Shown here one piece after another: positions 32,401-47,500 of a stretch of DNA of 64,000 nucleotides (positions are counted from its first letter, which is position 1; the number at the start of each line of letters is the position of its first letter). The DNA comes from Megalopta genalis (Eukaryota; Arthropoda; Insecta; Hymenoptera; Halictidae), in NCBI RefSeq assembly GCF_051020955.1, contig NW_027476092.1, positions 3,251,501-3,315,500 of the forward strand, written 5' to 3'. The notes beneath the pieces are model-generated. The model did not search any database, was not told where the DNA came from, and saw nothing but the letters and a program-made list of their open reading frames with translations. Made by a program: the position numbers and the translations under genes.

Positions 32401-35054
32401 TAATCCCTATGTAGAAACGTTAGTTAAGCAAGAATATCGTATTTTTAAAAAAATCTAATGATAGGATTTTTCAGAAAATTGAAAAAACCGTAAAATGTCA
32501 AGAGTAAAGTGCCCTTACTTTAAACAATGTATCGTTCTAAATGCTTAATCCCTATGTAAAAAAGTTATTTAAGCAGGAATATGTTATTGAAAAAAATTAG
32601 AAAAATTTATTTTAGCCGTAAATCGAAAATAATGGATCGAGCGAATCGGTCGATTGCGCCGAGACGCGCTATGATGCAACAGACGAGCGATTGGAACGCC
32701 CGAATATTTTCAAAGTCCCAACGTACCGATCAAGAGTAAAGTACCATTTTCCTACATTAGATTTCGTTCTAAATGCTTAATCCCTATGTAAAAACGTTAG
32801 TTAAGCAAGAATATCGTATTTTTAAAAAAATCTAATGATAGGATTTTCCAGAAAATTGAAAAAACCGAAAAATGTCAAGAGTAAAGTGCCATTTTCTGAC
32901 ATTAGATTTCGTTCTAAATGCTTAATCCCTATGTAGAAACGTTAGTTAAGCAAGAATATCGTATTTTTAAAAAAATCTAATGATAGGATTTTTCAGAAAA
33001 TTGAAAAAACCGTAAAATGTCAAGAGTAAAGTGCCCTTATTTTAAACAATGTATCGTTCTAAATGCTTAATCCCTATGTAAAAAAGTTATTTTAGCAGGA
33101 ATATGTTATTGAAAAAAATTAGAAAAATTTATTTTAGCCGTAAATCGAAAATAATGGGGACACCGGAGCTGTTCGAAGCGCCGAGCGCGCTGCGTACGCC
33201 CGAATATTTTCAAAGTCCCAACGTACCGATCAAGAGTAAAGTACCATTTTCCTACATTAGATTTCGTTCTAAATGCTTAATCCCTATGTAAAAACGTTAG
33301 TTAAGCAAGAATATCGTATTTTTAAAAAAATCTAATGATAGGATTTCCCAGAAAATTGAAAAAACCGAAAAATGTCAAGAGTAAAGTGCCATTTTCTGAC
33401 ATTAGATTTCGTTCTAAATGCTTAATCCCTATGTAGAAACGTTAGTTAAGCAAGAATATCGTATTTTTAAAAAAATCTAATGATAGGATTTTTCAGAAAA
33501 TTGAAAAAACCGTAAAATGTCAAGAGTAAAGTGCCCTTATTTTAAACAATGTATCGTTCTAAATGCTTAATCCCTATGTAAAAAAGTTATTTAAGCAGGA
33601 ATATGTTATTGAAAAAAATTAGAAAAATTTATTTTAGCCGTAAATCGAAAATAATGGATCGAGCGAATCGGTCGATTGCGCCGAGACGCGCTATGATGCA
33701 ACAGACGAGCGATTGGAACGCCCGAATATTTTCAAAGTCCCAACGTACCGATCAAGAGTAAAGTACCATTTTCCTACATTAGATTTCGTTCTAAATGCTT
33801 AATCCCTATGTAAAAACGTTAGTTAAGCAAGAATATCGTATTTTTAAAAAAATCTAATGATAGGATTTTCCAGAAAATTGAAAAAACCGAAAAATGTCAA
33901 GAGTAAAGTGCCATTTTCTGACATTAGATTTCGTTCTAAATGCTTAATCCCTATGTAGAAACGTTAGTTAAGCAAGAATATCGTATTTTTAAAAAAATCT
34001 AATGATAGGATTTTTCAGAAAATTGAAAAAACCGTAAAATGTCAAGAGTAAAGTGCCCTTATTTTAAACAATGTATCGTTCTAAATGCTTAATCCCTATG
34101 TAAAAAAGTTATTTTAGCAGGAATATGTTATTGAAAAAAATTAGAAAAATTTATTTTAGCCGTAAATCGAAAATAATGGGGACACCGGAGCTGTTCGAAG
34201 CGCCGAGCGCGCCGCGTACGCCCGAATATTTTCAAAGTCCCAACGTACCGATCAAGAGTAAAGTACCATTTTCCTACATTAGATTTCGTTCTAAATGCTT
34301 AATCCCTATGTAAAAACGTTAGTTAAGCAAGAATATCGTATTTTTAAAAAAATCTAATGATAGGATTTTCCAGAAAATTGAAAAAACCGAAAAATGTCAA
34401 GAGTAAAGTGCCATTTTCTGACATTAGATTTCGTTCTAAATGCTTAATCCCTATGTAGAAACGTTAGTTAAGCAAGAATATCGTATTTTTAAAAAAATCT
34501 AATGATAGGATTTTTCAGAAAATTGAAAAAACCGTAAAATGTCAAGAGTAAAGTGCCCTTATTTTAAACAATGTATCGTTCTAAATGCTTAATCCCTATG
34601 TAAAAAAGTTATTTTAGCAGGAATATGTTATTGAAAAAAATTAGAAAAATTTATTTTAGCCGTAAATCGAAAATAATGGGGACACCGGAGCTGTTCGAAG
34701 CGCCGAGCGCGCCGCGTACGCCCGAATATTTTCAAAGTCCCAACGTACCGATCAAGAGTAAAGTACCATTTTCCTACATTAGATTTCGTTCTAAATGCTT
34801 AATCCCTATGTAAAAACGTTAGTTAAGCAAGAATATCGTATTTTTAAAAAAATCTAATGATAGGATTTTCCAGAAAATTGAAAAAACCGAAAAATGTCAA
34901 GAGTAAAGTGCCATTTTCTGACATTAGATTTCGTTCTAAATGCTTAATCCCTATGTAGAAACGTTAGTTAAGCAAGAATATCGTATTTTTAAAAAAATCT
35001 AATGATAGGATTTTTCAGAAAATTGAAAAAACCGTAAAATGTCAAGAGTAAAGT
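29423..35054 (+). repeat. Large duplicated satellite block, copy 2 (offset 7720 bp)
   Basis: Second copy of 21703-27334 with the same order and private variants. From 35055 on it no longer follows copy 1: 27335 has a tataaaag variant that 35055 lacks, and 35577 is a short unit. Confidence 0.88.
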
Positions 35055-38000
35055 GCCCTTACTTTAAACAATGTATCGTTCTAAATGCTTAATCCCTATG
35101 TAAAAAAGTTATTTAAGCAGGAATATGTTATTGAAAAAAATTAGAAAAATTTATTTTAGCCGTAAATCGAAAATAATGGATCGAGCGAATCGGTCGATTG
35201 CGCCGAGACGCGCTATGATGCAACAGACGAGCGATTGGAACGCCCGAATATTTTCAAAGTCCCAACGTACCGATCAAGAGTAAAGTACCATTTTCCTACA
35301 TTAGATTTCGTTCTAAATGCTTAATCCCTATGTAAAAACGTTAGTTAAGCAAGAATATCGTATTTTTAAAAAAATCTAATGATAGGATTTTCCAGAAAAT
35401 TGAAAAAACCGAAAAATGTCAAGAGTAAAGTGCCATTTTCTGACATTAGATTTCGTTCTAAATGCTTAATCCCTATGTAGAAACGTTAGTTAAGCAAGAA
35501 TATCGTATTTTTAAAAAAATCTAATGATAGGATTTTTCAGAAAATTGAAAAAACCGTAAAATGTCAAGAGTAAAGTGCCCTTATTTTAAACATTATATCG
35601 TTCTAAATGCTTAATCCCTATGTAAAAAAGTTATCTAAGCAAGAATATGTTATTGAATAAAATGAGAAAAATTTATTTTAGCCGTAAATCGAAAATAATG
35701 GGTCGAGCGAATCGGTCGATTGCGCCGAGACGCGCTATGATGCAACAGACGAGCGATTGGAACGCCCGAATATTTTCAAAGTCCCAACGTACCGATCAAG
35801 AGTAAAGTACCATTTTCCTACATTAGATTTCGTTCTAAATGCTTAATCCCTATGTAGAAACGTTAGTTAAGCAAGAATATCGTATTTTTAAAAAAATCTA
35901 ATGATAGGATTTTTCAGAAAATTGAAAAAACCGTAAAATGTCAAGAGTAAAGTGCCCTTATTTTAAACATTATATCGTTCTAAATGCTTAATCCCTATGT
36001 AAAAAAGTTATCTAAGCAAGAATATGTTATTGAATAAAATGAGAAAAATTTATTTTAGCCGTAAATCGAAAATAATGGGTCGAGCGAATCGGTCGATTGC
36101 GCCGAGACGCGCTATGATGCAACAGACGAGCGATTGGAACGCCCGAATATTTTCAAAGTCCCAACGTACCGATCAAGAGTAAAGTACCATTTTCCTACAT
36201 TAGATTTCGTTCTAAATGCTTAATCCCTATGTAGAAACGTTAGTTAAGCAAGAATATCGTATTTTTAAAAAAATCTAATGATAGGATTTTCCAGAAAATT
36301 GAAAAAACCGAAAAATGTCAAGAGTAAAGTGCCATTTTCTGACATTAGATTTCGTTCTAAATGCTTAATCCCTATGTAGAAACGTTAGCTAAGCAAGAAT
36401 ATCGTATTTTTAAAAAAATCTAATGATAGGATTTTTCAGAAAATTGAAAAAACCGTAAAATGTCAAGAGTAAAGTGCCCTTATTTTAAACAATGTATCGT
36501 TCTAAATGCTTAATCCCTACGTAAAAAAGTTATTTCAGCAAGAATATGTTATTGAAAAAAATTAGAAAAATTTATTTTAGCCGTAAATCGAAAATAATGG
36601 GGACACCGGAGCTGTTCAAAGCGCCGAGCGCGCCGCGTACGCCCGAATATTTTCCAAGTCCCAACGTACCGATCAAGAGTAAAGTACCATTTTCCTACAT
36701 TAGATTTCGTTCTAAATGCTTAATCCCTATGTAGAAACGTCAGTTAAGCAAGAATATCGTATTTTTAAAAAAATCTAATGATAGGATTTTCCAGAAAATT
36801 GAAAAAACCGAAAAATGTCAAGAGCAAAGTGCCATTATCTGACATTAGATTTCGTTCTAAATGCTTAATCCCTATGTAGAAACGTTAGTTAAGCAAGAAT
36901 ATCGTATTTTTAAAAAAATCTAATGATAGGATTTTTCAGAAAATTGAAAAAACCGTAAAATGTCAAGAGTAAAGTGCCCTTATTTTAAACATTATATCGT
37001 TCTAAATGCTTAATCACTATGTAAAAAAGTTATCTAAGCAAGAATATGTTATTGAATAAAATGAGAAAAATTTATTTTAGCCGTAAATCGAAAATAATGG
37101 GTCGAGCGAATCGGTCGATTGCGCCGAGACGCGCTATGATGCAACAGACGAGCGATTGGAACGCCCGAATATTTTCAAAGTCCCACCGTACCGATCAAGA
37201 GTAAAGTACCATTTTCCTACATTAGATTTCGTTCTAAATGCTTAATCCCTATGTAGAAACGTTAGTTAAGCAAGAATATCGTATTTTTAAAAAAATCTAA
37301 TGATAGGATTTTCCAGAAAATTGAAAAAACCGAAAAATGTCAAGAGTAAAGTGCCATTTTCTGACATTAGATTTCGTTCTAAATGCTTAATCCCAATGTA
37401 GAAACGTTAGTTAAGCAAGAATATCGTATTTTCAAAAAAATCTAATGATAGGATTTTTCAGAAAATTGAAAAAACCGTAAAATGTCAAGAGTAAAGTGCC
37501 CTTATTTTAAACAATGTATCGTTCTAAATGCTTAATCCCTATGTAAAAAAGTTATTTTAGCAGGAATATGTTATTGAAAAAAATTAGAAAAATTTATTTT
37601 AGCCGTAAATCGAAAATAATGGATCGAGCGAATCGGTCGATTGCGCCGAGACGCGCTATGATGCAACAGACGAGCGATTGGAACGCCCGAATATTTTCAA
37701 AGTCCCAACGTACCGATCAAGAGTAAAGTACCATTTTCCTACATTAGATTTCGTTCTAAATGCTTAATCCCTATGTAAAAACGTTAGTTAAGCAAGAATA
37801 TCGTATTTTTAAAAAAATCTAATGATAGGATTTCCCAGAAAATTGAAAAAACCGAAAAATGTCAAGAGTAAAGTGCCATTTTCTGACATTAGATTTCGTT
37901 CTAAATGCATAATCCCTATGTAGAAACGTTAGTTAAGCAAGAATATCGTATTTTTAAAAAAATCTAATGATAGGATTTTTCAGAAAATTGAAAAAACCGT

Positions 38001-39063
38001 AAAATGTCAAGAGTAAAGTGCCCTTATTTTAAACAATGTATCGTTCTAAATGCTTAATCCCTATGTATAAAAGTTATTTAAGCAGGAATATGTTATTGAG
38101 AAAAATTAGAAAAATTTATTTTAGCCGTAAATCGAAAATAATGGATCGAGCGAATCGGTCGATTGCGCCGAGACGCGCTATGATGCAACAGACGAGCGAT
38201 TGGAACGCCCGAATATTTTCAAAGTCCCAACGTACCGATCAAGAGTAAAGTACCATTTTCCTACATTAGATTTCGTTCTAAATGCTTAATCCCTATGTAA
38301 AAACGTTAGTTAAGCAAGAATATCGTATTTTTAAAAAAATCTAATGATAGGATTTTCCAGAAAATTGAAAAAACCGAAAAATGTCAAGAGTAAAGTGCCA
38401 TTTTCTGACATTAGATTTCGTTCTAAATGCTTAATCCCTATGTAGAAACGTTAGTTAAGCAAGAATATCGTATTTTTAAAAAAATCTAATGATAGGATTT
38501 TTCAGAAAATTGAGAAAACCGTAAAATGTCAAGAGTAAAGTGCCCTTATTTTAAACAATGTATCGTTCTAAATGCTTAATCCCTATGTAAAAAAGTTATT
38601 TTAGCAGGAATATGTTATTGAAAAAAATTAGAAAAATTTATTTTAGCCGTAAATCGAAAATAATGGATCGAGCGAATCGGTCGATTGCGCCGAGACGCGC
38701 TATGATGCAACAGACGAGCGATTGGAACGCCCGAATATTTTCAAAGTCCCAACGTACCGATCAAGAGTAAAGTACCATTTTCCTACATTAGATTTCGTTC
38801 TAAATGCTTAATCCCTATGTAAAAACGTTAGTTAAGCAAGAATATCGTATTTTTAAAAAAATCTAATGATAGGATTTCCCAGAAAATTGAAAAAACCGAA
38901 AAATGTCAAGAGTAAAGTGCCATTTTCTGACATTAGATTTCGTTCTAAATGCTTAATCCCTATGTAGAAACGTTAGTTAAGCAAGAATATCGTATTTTTT
39001 AAAAAATCTAATGATAGGATTTTTCAGAAAATTGAAAAAACCGTAAAATGTCAAGAGTAAAGT
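34555..39063 (+). repeat. 4509 bp satellite block, copy 1 (offset 5531 bp)
   Basis: Order B, A, short A, A, B', A, A, A, A. It matches 40086-44594 at an offset of 5531 bp, sharing rare variants such as gccattatctgac (36831 and 42362), aaatgcataatccc (about 37907 and 43438) and ttattgagaaaaatt (about 38093 and 43624). Confidence 0.87.
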
Positions 39064-40085
39064 GCCCTTATTTTAAACAATGTATCGTTCTAAATGCTTA
39101 ATCCCTATGTAAAAAAGTTATTTTAGCAGGAATATGTTATTGAAAAAAATTAGAAAAATTTATTTTAGCCGTAAATCGAAAATAATGGGGACACCGGAGC
39201 TGTTCGAAGCGCCGAGCGCGCCGCGTACGCCCGAATATTTTCAAAGTCCCAACGTACCGATCAAGAGTAAAGTACCATTTTCCTACATTAGATTTCGTTC
39301 TAAATGCTTAATCCCTATGTAAAAACGTTAGTTAAGCAAGAATATCGTATTTTTAAAAAAATCTAATGATAGGATTTTCCAGAAAATTGAAAAAACCGAA
39401 AAATGTCAAGAGTAAAGTGCCATTTTCTGACATTAGATTTCGTTCTAAATGCTTAATCCCTATGTAGAAACGTTAGTTAAGGAAGAATATCGTATTTTTA
39501 AAAAAATCTAATGATAGGATTTTTCAGAAAATTGAAAAAACCGTAAAATGTCAAGAGTAAAGTGCCCTTACTTTAAACAATGTATCGTTCTAAATGCTTA
39601 ATCCCTATGTAAAAAAGTTATTTAAGCAGGAATATGTTATTGAAAAAAATTAGAAAAATTTATTTTAGCCGTAAATCGAAAATAATGGATCGAGCGAATC
39701 GGTCGATTGCGCCGAGACGCGCTATGATGCAACAGACGAGCGATTGGAACGCCCGAATATTTTCAAAGTCCCAACGTACCGATCAAGAGTAAAGTACCAT
39801 TTTCCTACATTAGATTTCGTTCTAAATGCTTAATCCCTATGTAAAAACGTTAGTTAAGCAAGAATATCGTATTTTTAAAAAAATCTAATGATAGGATTTT
39901 CCAGAAAATTGAAAAAACCGAAAAATGTCAAGAGTAAAGTGCCATTTTCTGACATTAGATTTCGTTCTAAATGCTTAATCCCTATGTAGAAACGTTAGTT
40001 AAGCAAGAATATCGTATTTTTAAAAAAATCTAATGATAGGATTTTTCAGAAAATTGAAAAAACCGTAAAATGTCAAGAGTAAAGT

Positions 40086-43000
40086 GCCCTTATTTTAAAC
40101 AATGTATCGTTCTAAATGCTTAATCCCTATGTAAAAAAGTTATTTTAGCAGGAATATGTTATTGAAAAAAATTAGAAAAATTTATTTTAGCCGTAAATCG
40201 AAAATAATGGGGACACCGGAGCTGTTCGAAGCGCCGAGCGCGCTGCGTACGCCCGAATATTTTCAAAGTCCCAACGTACCGATCAAGAGTAAAGTACCAT
40301 TTTCCTACATTAGATTTCGTTCTAAATGCTTAATCCCTATGTAAAAACGTTAGTTAAGCAAGAATATCGTATTTTTAAAAAAATCTAATGATAGGATTTT
40401 CCAGAAAATTGAAAAAACCGAAAAATGTCAAGAGTAAAGTGCCATTTTCTGACATTAGATTTCGTTCTAAATGCTTAATCCCTATGTAGAAACGTTAGTT
40501 AAGCAAGAATATCGTATTTTTAAAAAAATCTAATGATAGGATTTTTCAGAAAATTGAAAAAACCGTAAAATGTCAAGAGTAAAGTGCCCTTATTTTAAAC
40601 AATGTATCGTTCTAAATGCTTAATCCCTATGTAAAAAAGTTATTTTAGCAGGAATATGTTATTGAAAAAAATTAGAAAAATTTATTTTAGCCGTAAATCG
40701 AAAATAATGGATCGAGCGAATCGGTCGATTGCGCCGAGACGCGCTATGATGCAACAGACGAGCGATTGGAACGCCCGAATATTTTCAAAGTCCCAACGTA
40801 CCGATCAAGAGTAAAGTACCATTTTCCTACATTAGATTTCGTTCTAAATGCTTAATCCCTATGTAAAAACGTTAGTTAAGCAAGAATATCGTATTTTTAA
40901 AAAAATCTAATGATAGGATTTTCCAGAAAATTGAAAAAACCGAAAAATGTCAAGAGTAAAGTGCCATTTTCTGACATTAGATTTCGTTCTAAATGCTTAA
41001 TCCCTATGTAGAAACGTTAGTTAAGCAAGAATATCGTATTTTTAAAAAAATCTAATGATAGGATTTTTCAGAAAATTGAAAAAACCGTAAAATGTCAAGA
41101 GTAAAGTGCCCTTATTTTAAACATTATATCGTTCTAAATGCTTAATCCCTATGTAAAAAAGTTATCTAAGCAAGAATATGTTATTGAATAAAATGAGAAA
41201 AATTTATTTTAGCCGTAAATCGAAAATAATGGGTCGAGCGAATCGGTCGATTGCGCCGAGACGCGCTATGATGCAACAGACGAGCGATTGGAACGCCCGA
41301 ATATTTTCAAAGTCCCAACGTACCGATCAAGAGTAAAGTACCATTTTCCTACATTAGATTTCGTTCTAAATGCTTAATCCCTATGTAGAAACGTTAGTTA
41401 AGCAAGAATATCGTATTTTTAAAAAAATCTAATGATAGGATTTTTCAGAAAATTGAAAAAACCGTAAAATGTCAAGAGTAAAGTGCCCTTATTTTAAACA
41501 TTATATCGTTCTAAATGCTTAATCCCTATGTAAAAAAGTTATCTAAGCAAGAATATGTTATTGAATAAAATGAGAAAAATTTATTTTAGCCGTAAATCGA
41601 AAATAATGGGTCGAGCGAATCGGTCGATTGCGCCGAGACGCGCTATGATGCAACAGACGAGCGATTGGAACGCCCGAATATTTTCAAAGTCCCAACGTAC
41701 CGATCAAGAGTAAAGTACCATTTTCCTACATTAGATTTCGTTCTAAATGCTTAATCCCTATGTAGAAACGTTAGTTAAGCAAGAATATCGTATTTTTAAA
41801 AAAATCTAATGATAGGATTTTCCAGAAAATTGAAAAAACCGAAAAATGTCAAGAGTAAAGTGCCATTTTCTGACATTAGATTTCGTTCTAAATGCTTAAT
41901 CCCTATGTAGAAACGTTAGCTAAGCAAGAATATCGTATTTTTAAAAAAATCTAATGATAGGATTTTTCAGAAAATTGAAAAAACCGTAAAATGTCAAGAG
42001 TAAAGTGCCCTTATTTTAAACAATGTATCGTTCTAAATGCTTAATCCCTACGTAAAAAAGTTATTTCAGCAAGAATATGTTATTGAAAAAAATTAGAAAA
42101 ATTTATTTTAGCCGTAAATCGAAAATAATGGGGACACCGGAGCTGTTCAAAGCGCCGAGCGCGCCGCGTACGCCCGAATATTTTCCAAGTCCCAACGTAC
42201 CGATCAAGAGTAAAGTACCATTTTCCTACATTAGATTTCGTTCTAAATGCTTAATCCCTATGTAGAAACGTCAGTTAAGCAAGAATATCGTATTTTTAAA
42301 AAAATCTAATGATAGGATTTTCCAGAAAATTGAAAAAACCGAAAAATGTCAAGAGCAAAGTGCCATTATCTGACATTAGATTTCGTTCTAAATGCTTAAT
42401 CCCTATGTAGAAACGTTAGTTAAGCAAGAATATCGTATTTTTAAAAAAATCTAATGATAGGATTTTTCAGAAAATTGAAAAAACCGTAAAATGTCAAGAG
42501 TAAAGTGCCCTTATTTTAAACATTATATCGTTCTAAATGCTTAATCACTATGTAAAAAAGTTATCTAAGCAAGAATATGTTATTGAATAAAATGAGAAAA
42601 ATTTATTTTAGCCGTAAATCGAAAATAATGGGTCGAGCGAATCGGTCGATTGCGCCGAGACGCGCTATGATGCAACAGACGAGCGATTGGAACGCCCGAA
42701 TATTTTCAAAGTCCCACCGTACCGATCAAGAGTAAAGTACCATTTTCCTACATTAGATTTCGTTCTAAATGCTTAATCCCTATGTAGAAACGTTAGTTAA
42801 GCAAGAATATCGTATTTTTAAAAAAATCTAATGATAGGATTTTCCAGAAAATTGAAAAAACCGAAAAATGTCAAGAGTAAAGTGCCATTTTCTGACATTA
42901 GATTTCGTTCTAAATGCTTAATCCCAATGTAGAAACGTTAGTTAAGCAAGAATATCGTATTTTCAAAAAAATCTAATGATAGGATTTTTCAGAAAATTGA

Positions 43001-44594
43001 AAAAACCGTAAAATGTCAAGAGTAAAGTGCCCTTATTTTAAACAATGTATCGTTCTAAATGCTTAATCCCTATGTAAAAAAGTTATTTTAGCAGGAATAT
43101 GTTATTGAAAAAAATTAGAAAAATTTATTTTAGCCGTAAATCGAAAATAATGGATCGAGCGAATCGGTCGATTGCGCCGAGACGCGCTATGATGCAACAG
43201 ACGAGCGATTGGAACGCCCGAATATTTTCAAAGTCCCAACGTACCGATCAAGAGTAAAGTACCATTTTCCTACATTAGATTTCGTTCTAAATGCTTAATC
43301 CCTATGTAAAAACGTTAGTTAAGCAAGAATATCGTATTTTTAAAAAAATCTAATGATAGGATTTCCCAGAAAATTGAAAAAACCGAAAAATGTCAAGAGT
43401 AAAGTGCCATTTTCTGACATTAGATTTCGTTCTAAATGCATAATCCCTATGTAGAAACGTTAGTTAAGCAAGAATATCGTATTTTTAAAAAAATCTAATG
43501 ATAGGATTTTTCAGAAAATTGAAAAAACCGTAAAATGTCAAGAGTAAAGTGCCCTTATTTTAAACAATGTATCGTTCTAAATGCTTAATCCCTATGTATA
43601 AAAGTTATTTAAGCAGGAATATGTTATTGAGAAAAATTAGAAAAATTTATTTTAGCCGTAAATCGAAAATAATGGATCGAGCGAATCGGTCGATTGCGCC
43701 GAGACGCGCTATGATGCAACAGACGAGCGATTGGAACGCCCGAATATTTTCAAAGTCCCAACGTACCGATCAAGAGTAAAGTACCATTTTCCTACATTAG
43801 ATTTCGTTCTAAATGCTTAATCCCTATGTAAAAACGTTAGTTAAGCAAGAATATCGTATTTTTAAAAAAATCTAATGATAGGATTTTCCAGAAAATTGAA
43901 AAAACCGAAAAATGTCAAGAGTAAAGTGCCATTTTCTGACATTAGATTTCGTTCTAAATGCTTAATCCCTATGTAGAAACGTTAGTTAAGCAAGAATATC
44001 GTATTTTTAAAAAAATCTAATGATAGGATTTTTCAGAAAATTGAGAAAACCGTAAAATGTCAAGAGTAAAGTGCCCTTATTTTAAACAATGTATCGTTCT
44101 AAATGCTTAATCCCTATGTAAAAAAGTTATTTTAGCAGGAATATGTTATTGAAAAAAATTAGAAAAATTTATTTTAGCCGTAAATCGAAAATAATGGATC
44201 GAGCGAATCGGTCGATTGCGCCGAGACGCGCTATGATGCAACAGACGAGCGATTGGAACGCCCGAATATTTTCAAAGTCCCAACGTACCGATCAAGAGTA
44301 AAGTACCATTTTCCTACATTAGATTTCGTTCTAAATGCTTAATCCCTATGTAAAAACGTTAGTTAAGCAAGAATATCGTATTTTTAAAAAAATCTAATGA
44401 TAGGATTTCCCAGAAAATTGAAAAAACCGAAAAATGTCAAGAGTAAAGTGCCATTTTCTGACATTAGATTTCGTTCTAAATGCTTAATCCCTATGTAGAA
44501 ACGTTAGTTAAGCAAGAATATCGTATTTTTTAAAAAATCTAATGATAGGATTTTTCAGAAAATTGAAAAAACCGTAAAATGTCAAGAGTAAAGT
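40086..44594 (+). repeat. 4509 bp satellite block, copy 2 (offset 5531 bp)
   Basis: Second copy of 34555-39063. A partial third copy (B, A, short A, A, B') follows at 44595-47015, so the block recurs with one A-B dimer less between copies 2 and 3 than between copies 1 and 2. Confidence 0.85.
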
Positions 44595-47500
44595 GCCCTT
44601 ATTTTAAACAATGTATCGTTCTAAATGCTTAATCCCTATGTAAAAAAGTTATTTTAGCAGGAATATGTTATTGAAAAAAATTAGAAAAATTTATTTTAGC
44701 CGTAAATCGAAAATAATGGGGACACCGGAGCTGTTCGAAGCGCCGAGCGCGCCGCGTACGCCCGAATATTTTCAAAGTCCCAACGTACCGATCAAGAGTA
44801 AAGTACCATTTTCCTACATTAGATTTCGTTCTAAATGCTTAATCCCTATGTAAAAACGTTAGTTAAGCAAGAATATCGTATTTTTAAAAAAATCTAATGA
44901 TAGGATTTTCCAGAAAATTGAAAAAACCGAAAAATGTCAAGAGTAAAGTGCCATTTTCTGACATTAGATTTCGTTCTAAATGCTTAATCCCTATGTAGAA
45001 ACGTTAGTTAAGCAAGAATATCGTATTTTTAAAAAAATCTAATGATAGGATTTTTCAGAAAATTGAAAAAACCGTAAAATGTCAAGAGTAAAGTGCCCTT
45101 ACTTTAAACAATGTATCGTTCTAAATGCTTAATCCCTATGTAAAAAAGTTATTTAAGCAGGAATATGTTATTGAAAAAAATTAGAAAAATTTATTTTAGC
45201 CGTAAATCGAAAATAATGGATCGAGCGAATCGGTCGATTGCGCCGAGACGCGCTATGATGCAACAGACGAGCGATTGGAACGCCCGAATATTTTCAAAGT
45301 CCCAACGTACCGATCAAGAGTAAAGTACCATTTTCCTACATTAGATTTCGTTCTAAATGCTTAATCCCTATGTAAAAACGTTAGTTAAGCAAGAATATCG
45401 TATTTTTAAAAAAATCTAATGATAGGATTTTCCAGAAAATTGAAAAAACCGAAAAATGTCAAGAGTAAAGTGCCATTTTCTGACATTAGATTTCGTTCTA
45501 AATGCTTAATCCCTATGTAGAAACGTTAGTTAAGCAAGAATATCGTATTTTTAAAAAAATCTAATGATAGGATTTTTCAGAAAATTGAAAAAACCGTAAA
45601 ATGTCAAGAGTAAAGTGCCCTTATTTTAAACATTATATCGTTCTAAATGCTTAATCCCTATGTAAAAAAGTTATCTAAGCAAGAATATGTTATTGAATAA
45701 AATGAGAAAAATTTATTTTAGCCGTAAATCGAAAATAATGGGTCGAGCGAATCGGTCGATTGCGCCGAGACGCGCTATGATGCAACAGACGAGCGATTGG
45801 AACGCCCGAATATTTTCAAAGTCCCAACGTACCGATCAAGAGTAAAGTACCATTTTCCTACATTAGATTTCGTTCTAAATGCTTAATCCCTATGTAGAAA
45901 CGTTAGTTAAGCAAGAATATCGTATTTTTAAAAAAATCTAATGATAGGATTTTTCAGAAAATTGAAAAAACCGTAAAATGTCAAGAGTAAAGTGCCCTTA
46001 TTTTAAACATTATATCGTTCTAAATGCTTAATCCCTATGTAAAAAAGTTATCTAAGCAAGAATATGTTATTGAATAAAATGAGAAAAATTTATTTTAGCC
46101 GTAAATCGAAAATAATGGGTCGAGCGAATCGGTCGATTGCGCCGAGACGCGCTATGATGCAACAGACGAGCGATTGGAACGCCCGAATATTTTCAAAGTC
46201 CCAACGTACCGATCAAGAGTAAAGTACCATTTTCCTACATTAGATTTCGTTCTAAATGCTTAATCCCTATGTAGAAACGTTAGTTAAGCAAGAATATCGT
46301 ATTTTTAAAAAAATCTAATGATAGGATTTTCCAGAAAATTGAAAAAACCGAAAAATGTCAAGAGTAAAGTGCCATTTTCTGACATTAGATTTCGTTCTAA
46401 ATGCTTAATCCCTATGTAGAAACGTTAGCTAAGCAAGAATATCGTATTTTTAAAAAAATCTAATGATAGGATTTTTCAGAAAATTGAAAAAACCGTAAAA
46501 TGTCAAGAGTAAAGTGCCCTTATTTTAAACAATGTATCGTTCTAAATGCTTAATCCCTACGTAAAAAAGTTATTTCAGCAAGAATATGTTATTGAAAAAA
46601 ATTAGAAAAATTTATTTTAGCCGTAAATCGAAAATAATGGGGACACCGGAGCTGTTCAAAGCGCCGAGCGCGCCGCGTACGCCCGAATATTTTCCAAGTC
46701 CCAACGTACCGATCAAGAGTAAAGTACCATTTTCCTACATTAGATTTCGTTCTAAATGCTTAATCCCTATGTAGAAACGTCAGTTAAGCAAGAATATCGT
46801 ATTTTTAAAAAAATCTAATGATAGGATTTTCCAGAAAATTGAAAAAACCGAAAAATGTCAAGAGCAAAGTGCCATTTTCTGACATTAGATTTCGTTCTAA
46901 ATGCTTAATCCCTATGTAGAAACGTTAGTTAAGCAAGAATATCGTATTTTTAAAAAAATCTAATGATAGGATTTTTCAGAAAATTGAAAAAACCGTAAAA
47001 TGTCAAGAGTAAAGTGCCCTTATTTTAAACATTATATCGTTCTAAATGCTTAATCCCTATGTAAAAAAGTTATCTAAGCAAGAATATGTTATTGAATAAA
47101 ATGAGAAAAATTTATTTTAGCCGTAAATCGAAAATAATGGGTCGAGCGAATCGGTCGATTGCGCCGAGACGCGCTATGATGCAACAGACGAGCGATTGGA
47201 ACGCCCGAATATTTTCAAAGTCCCAACGTACCGATCAAGAGTAAAGTACCATTTTCCTACATTAGATTTCGTTCTAAATGCTTAATCCCTATGTAGAAAC
47301 GTTAGTTAAGCAAGAATATCGTATTTTTAAAAAAATCTAATGATAGGATTTTTCAGAAAATTGAAAAAACCGTAAAATGTCAAGAGTAAAGTGCCCTTAT
47401 TTTAAACATTATATCGTTCTAAATGCTTAATCACTATGTAAAAAAGTTATCTAAGCAAGAATATGTTATTGAATAAAATGAGAAAAATTTATTTTAGCCG

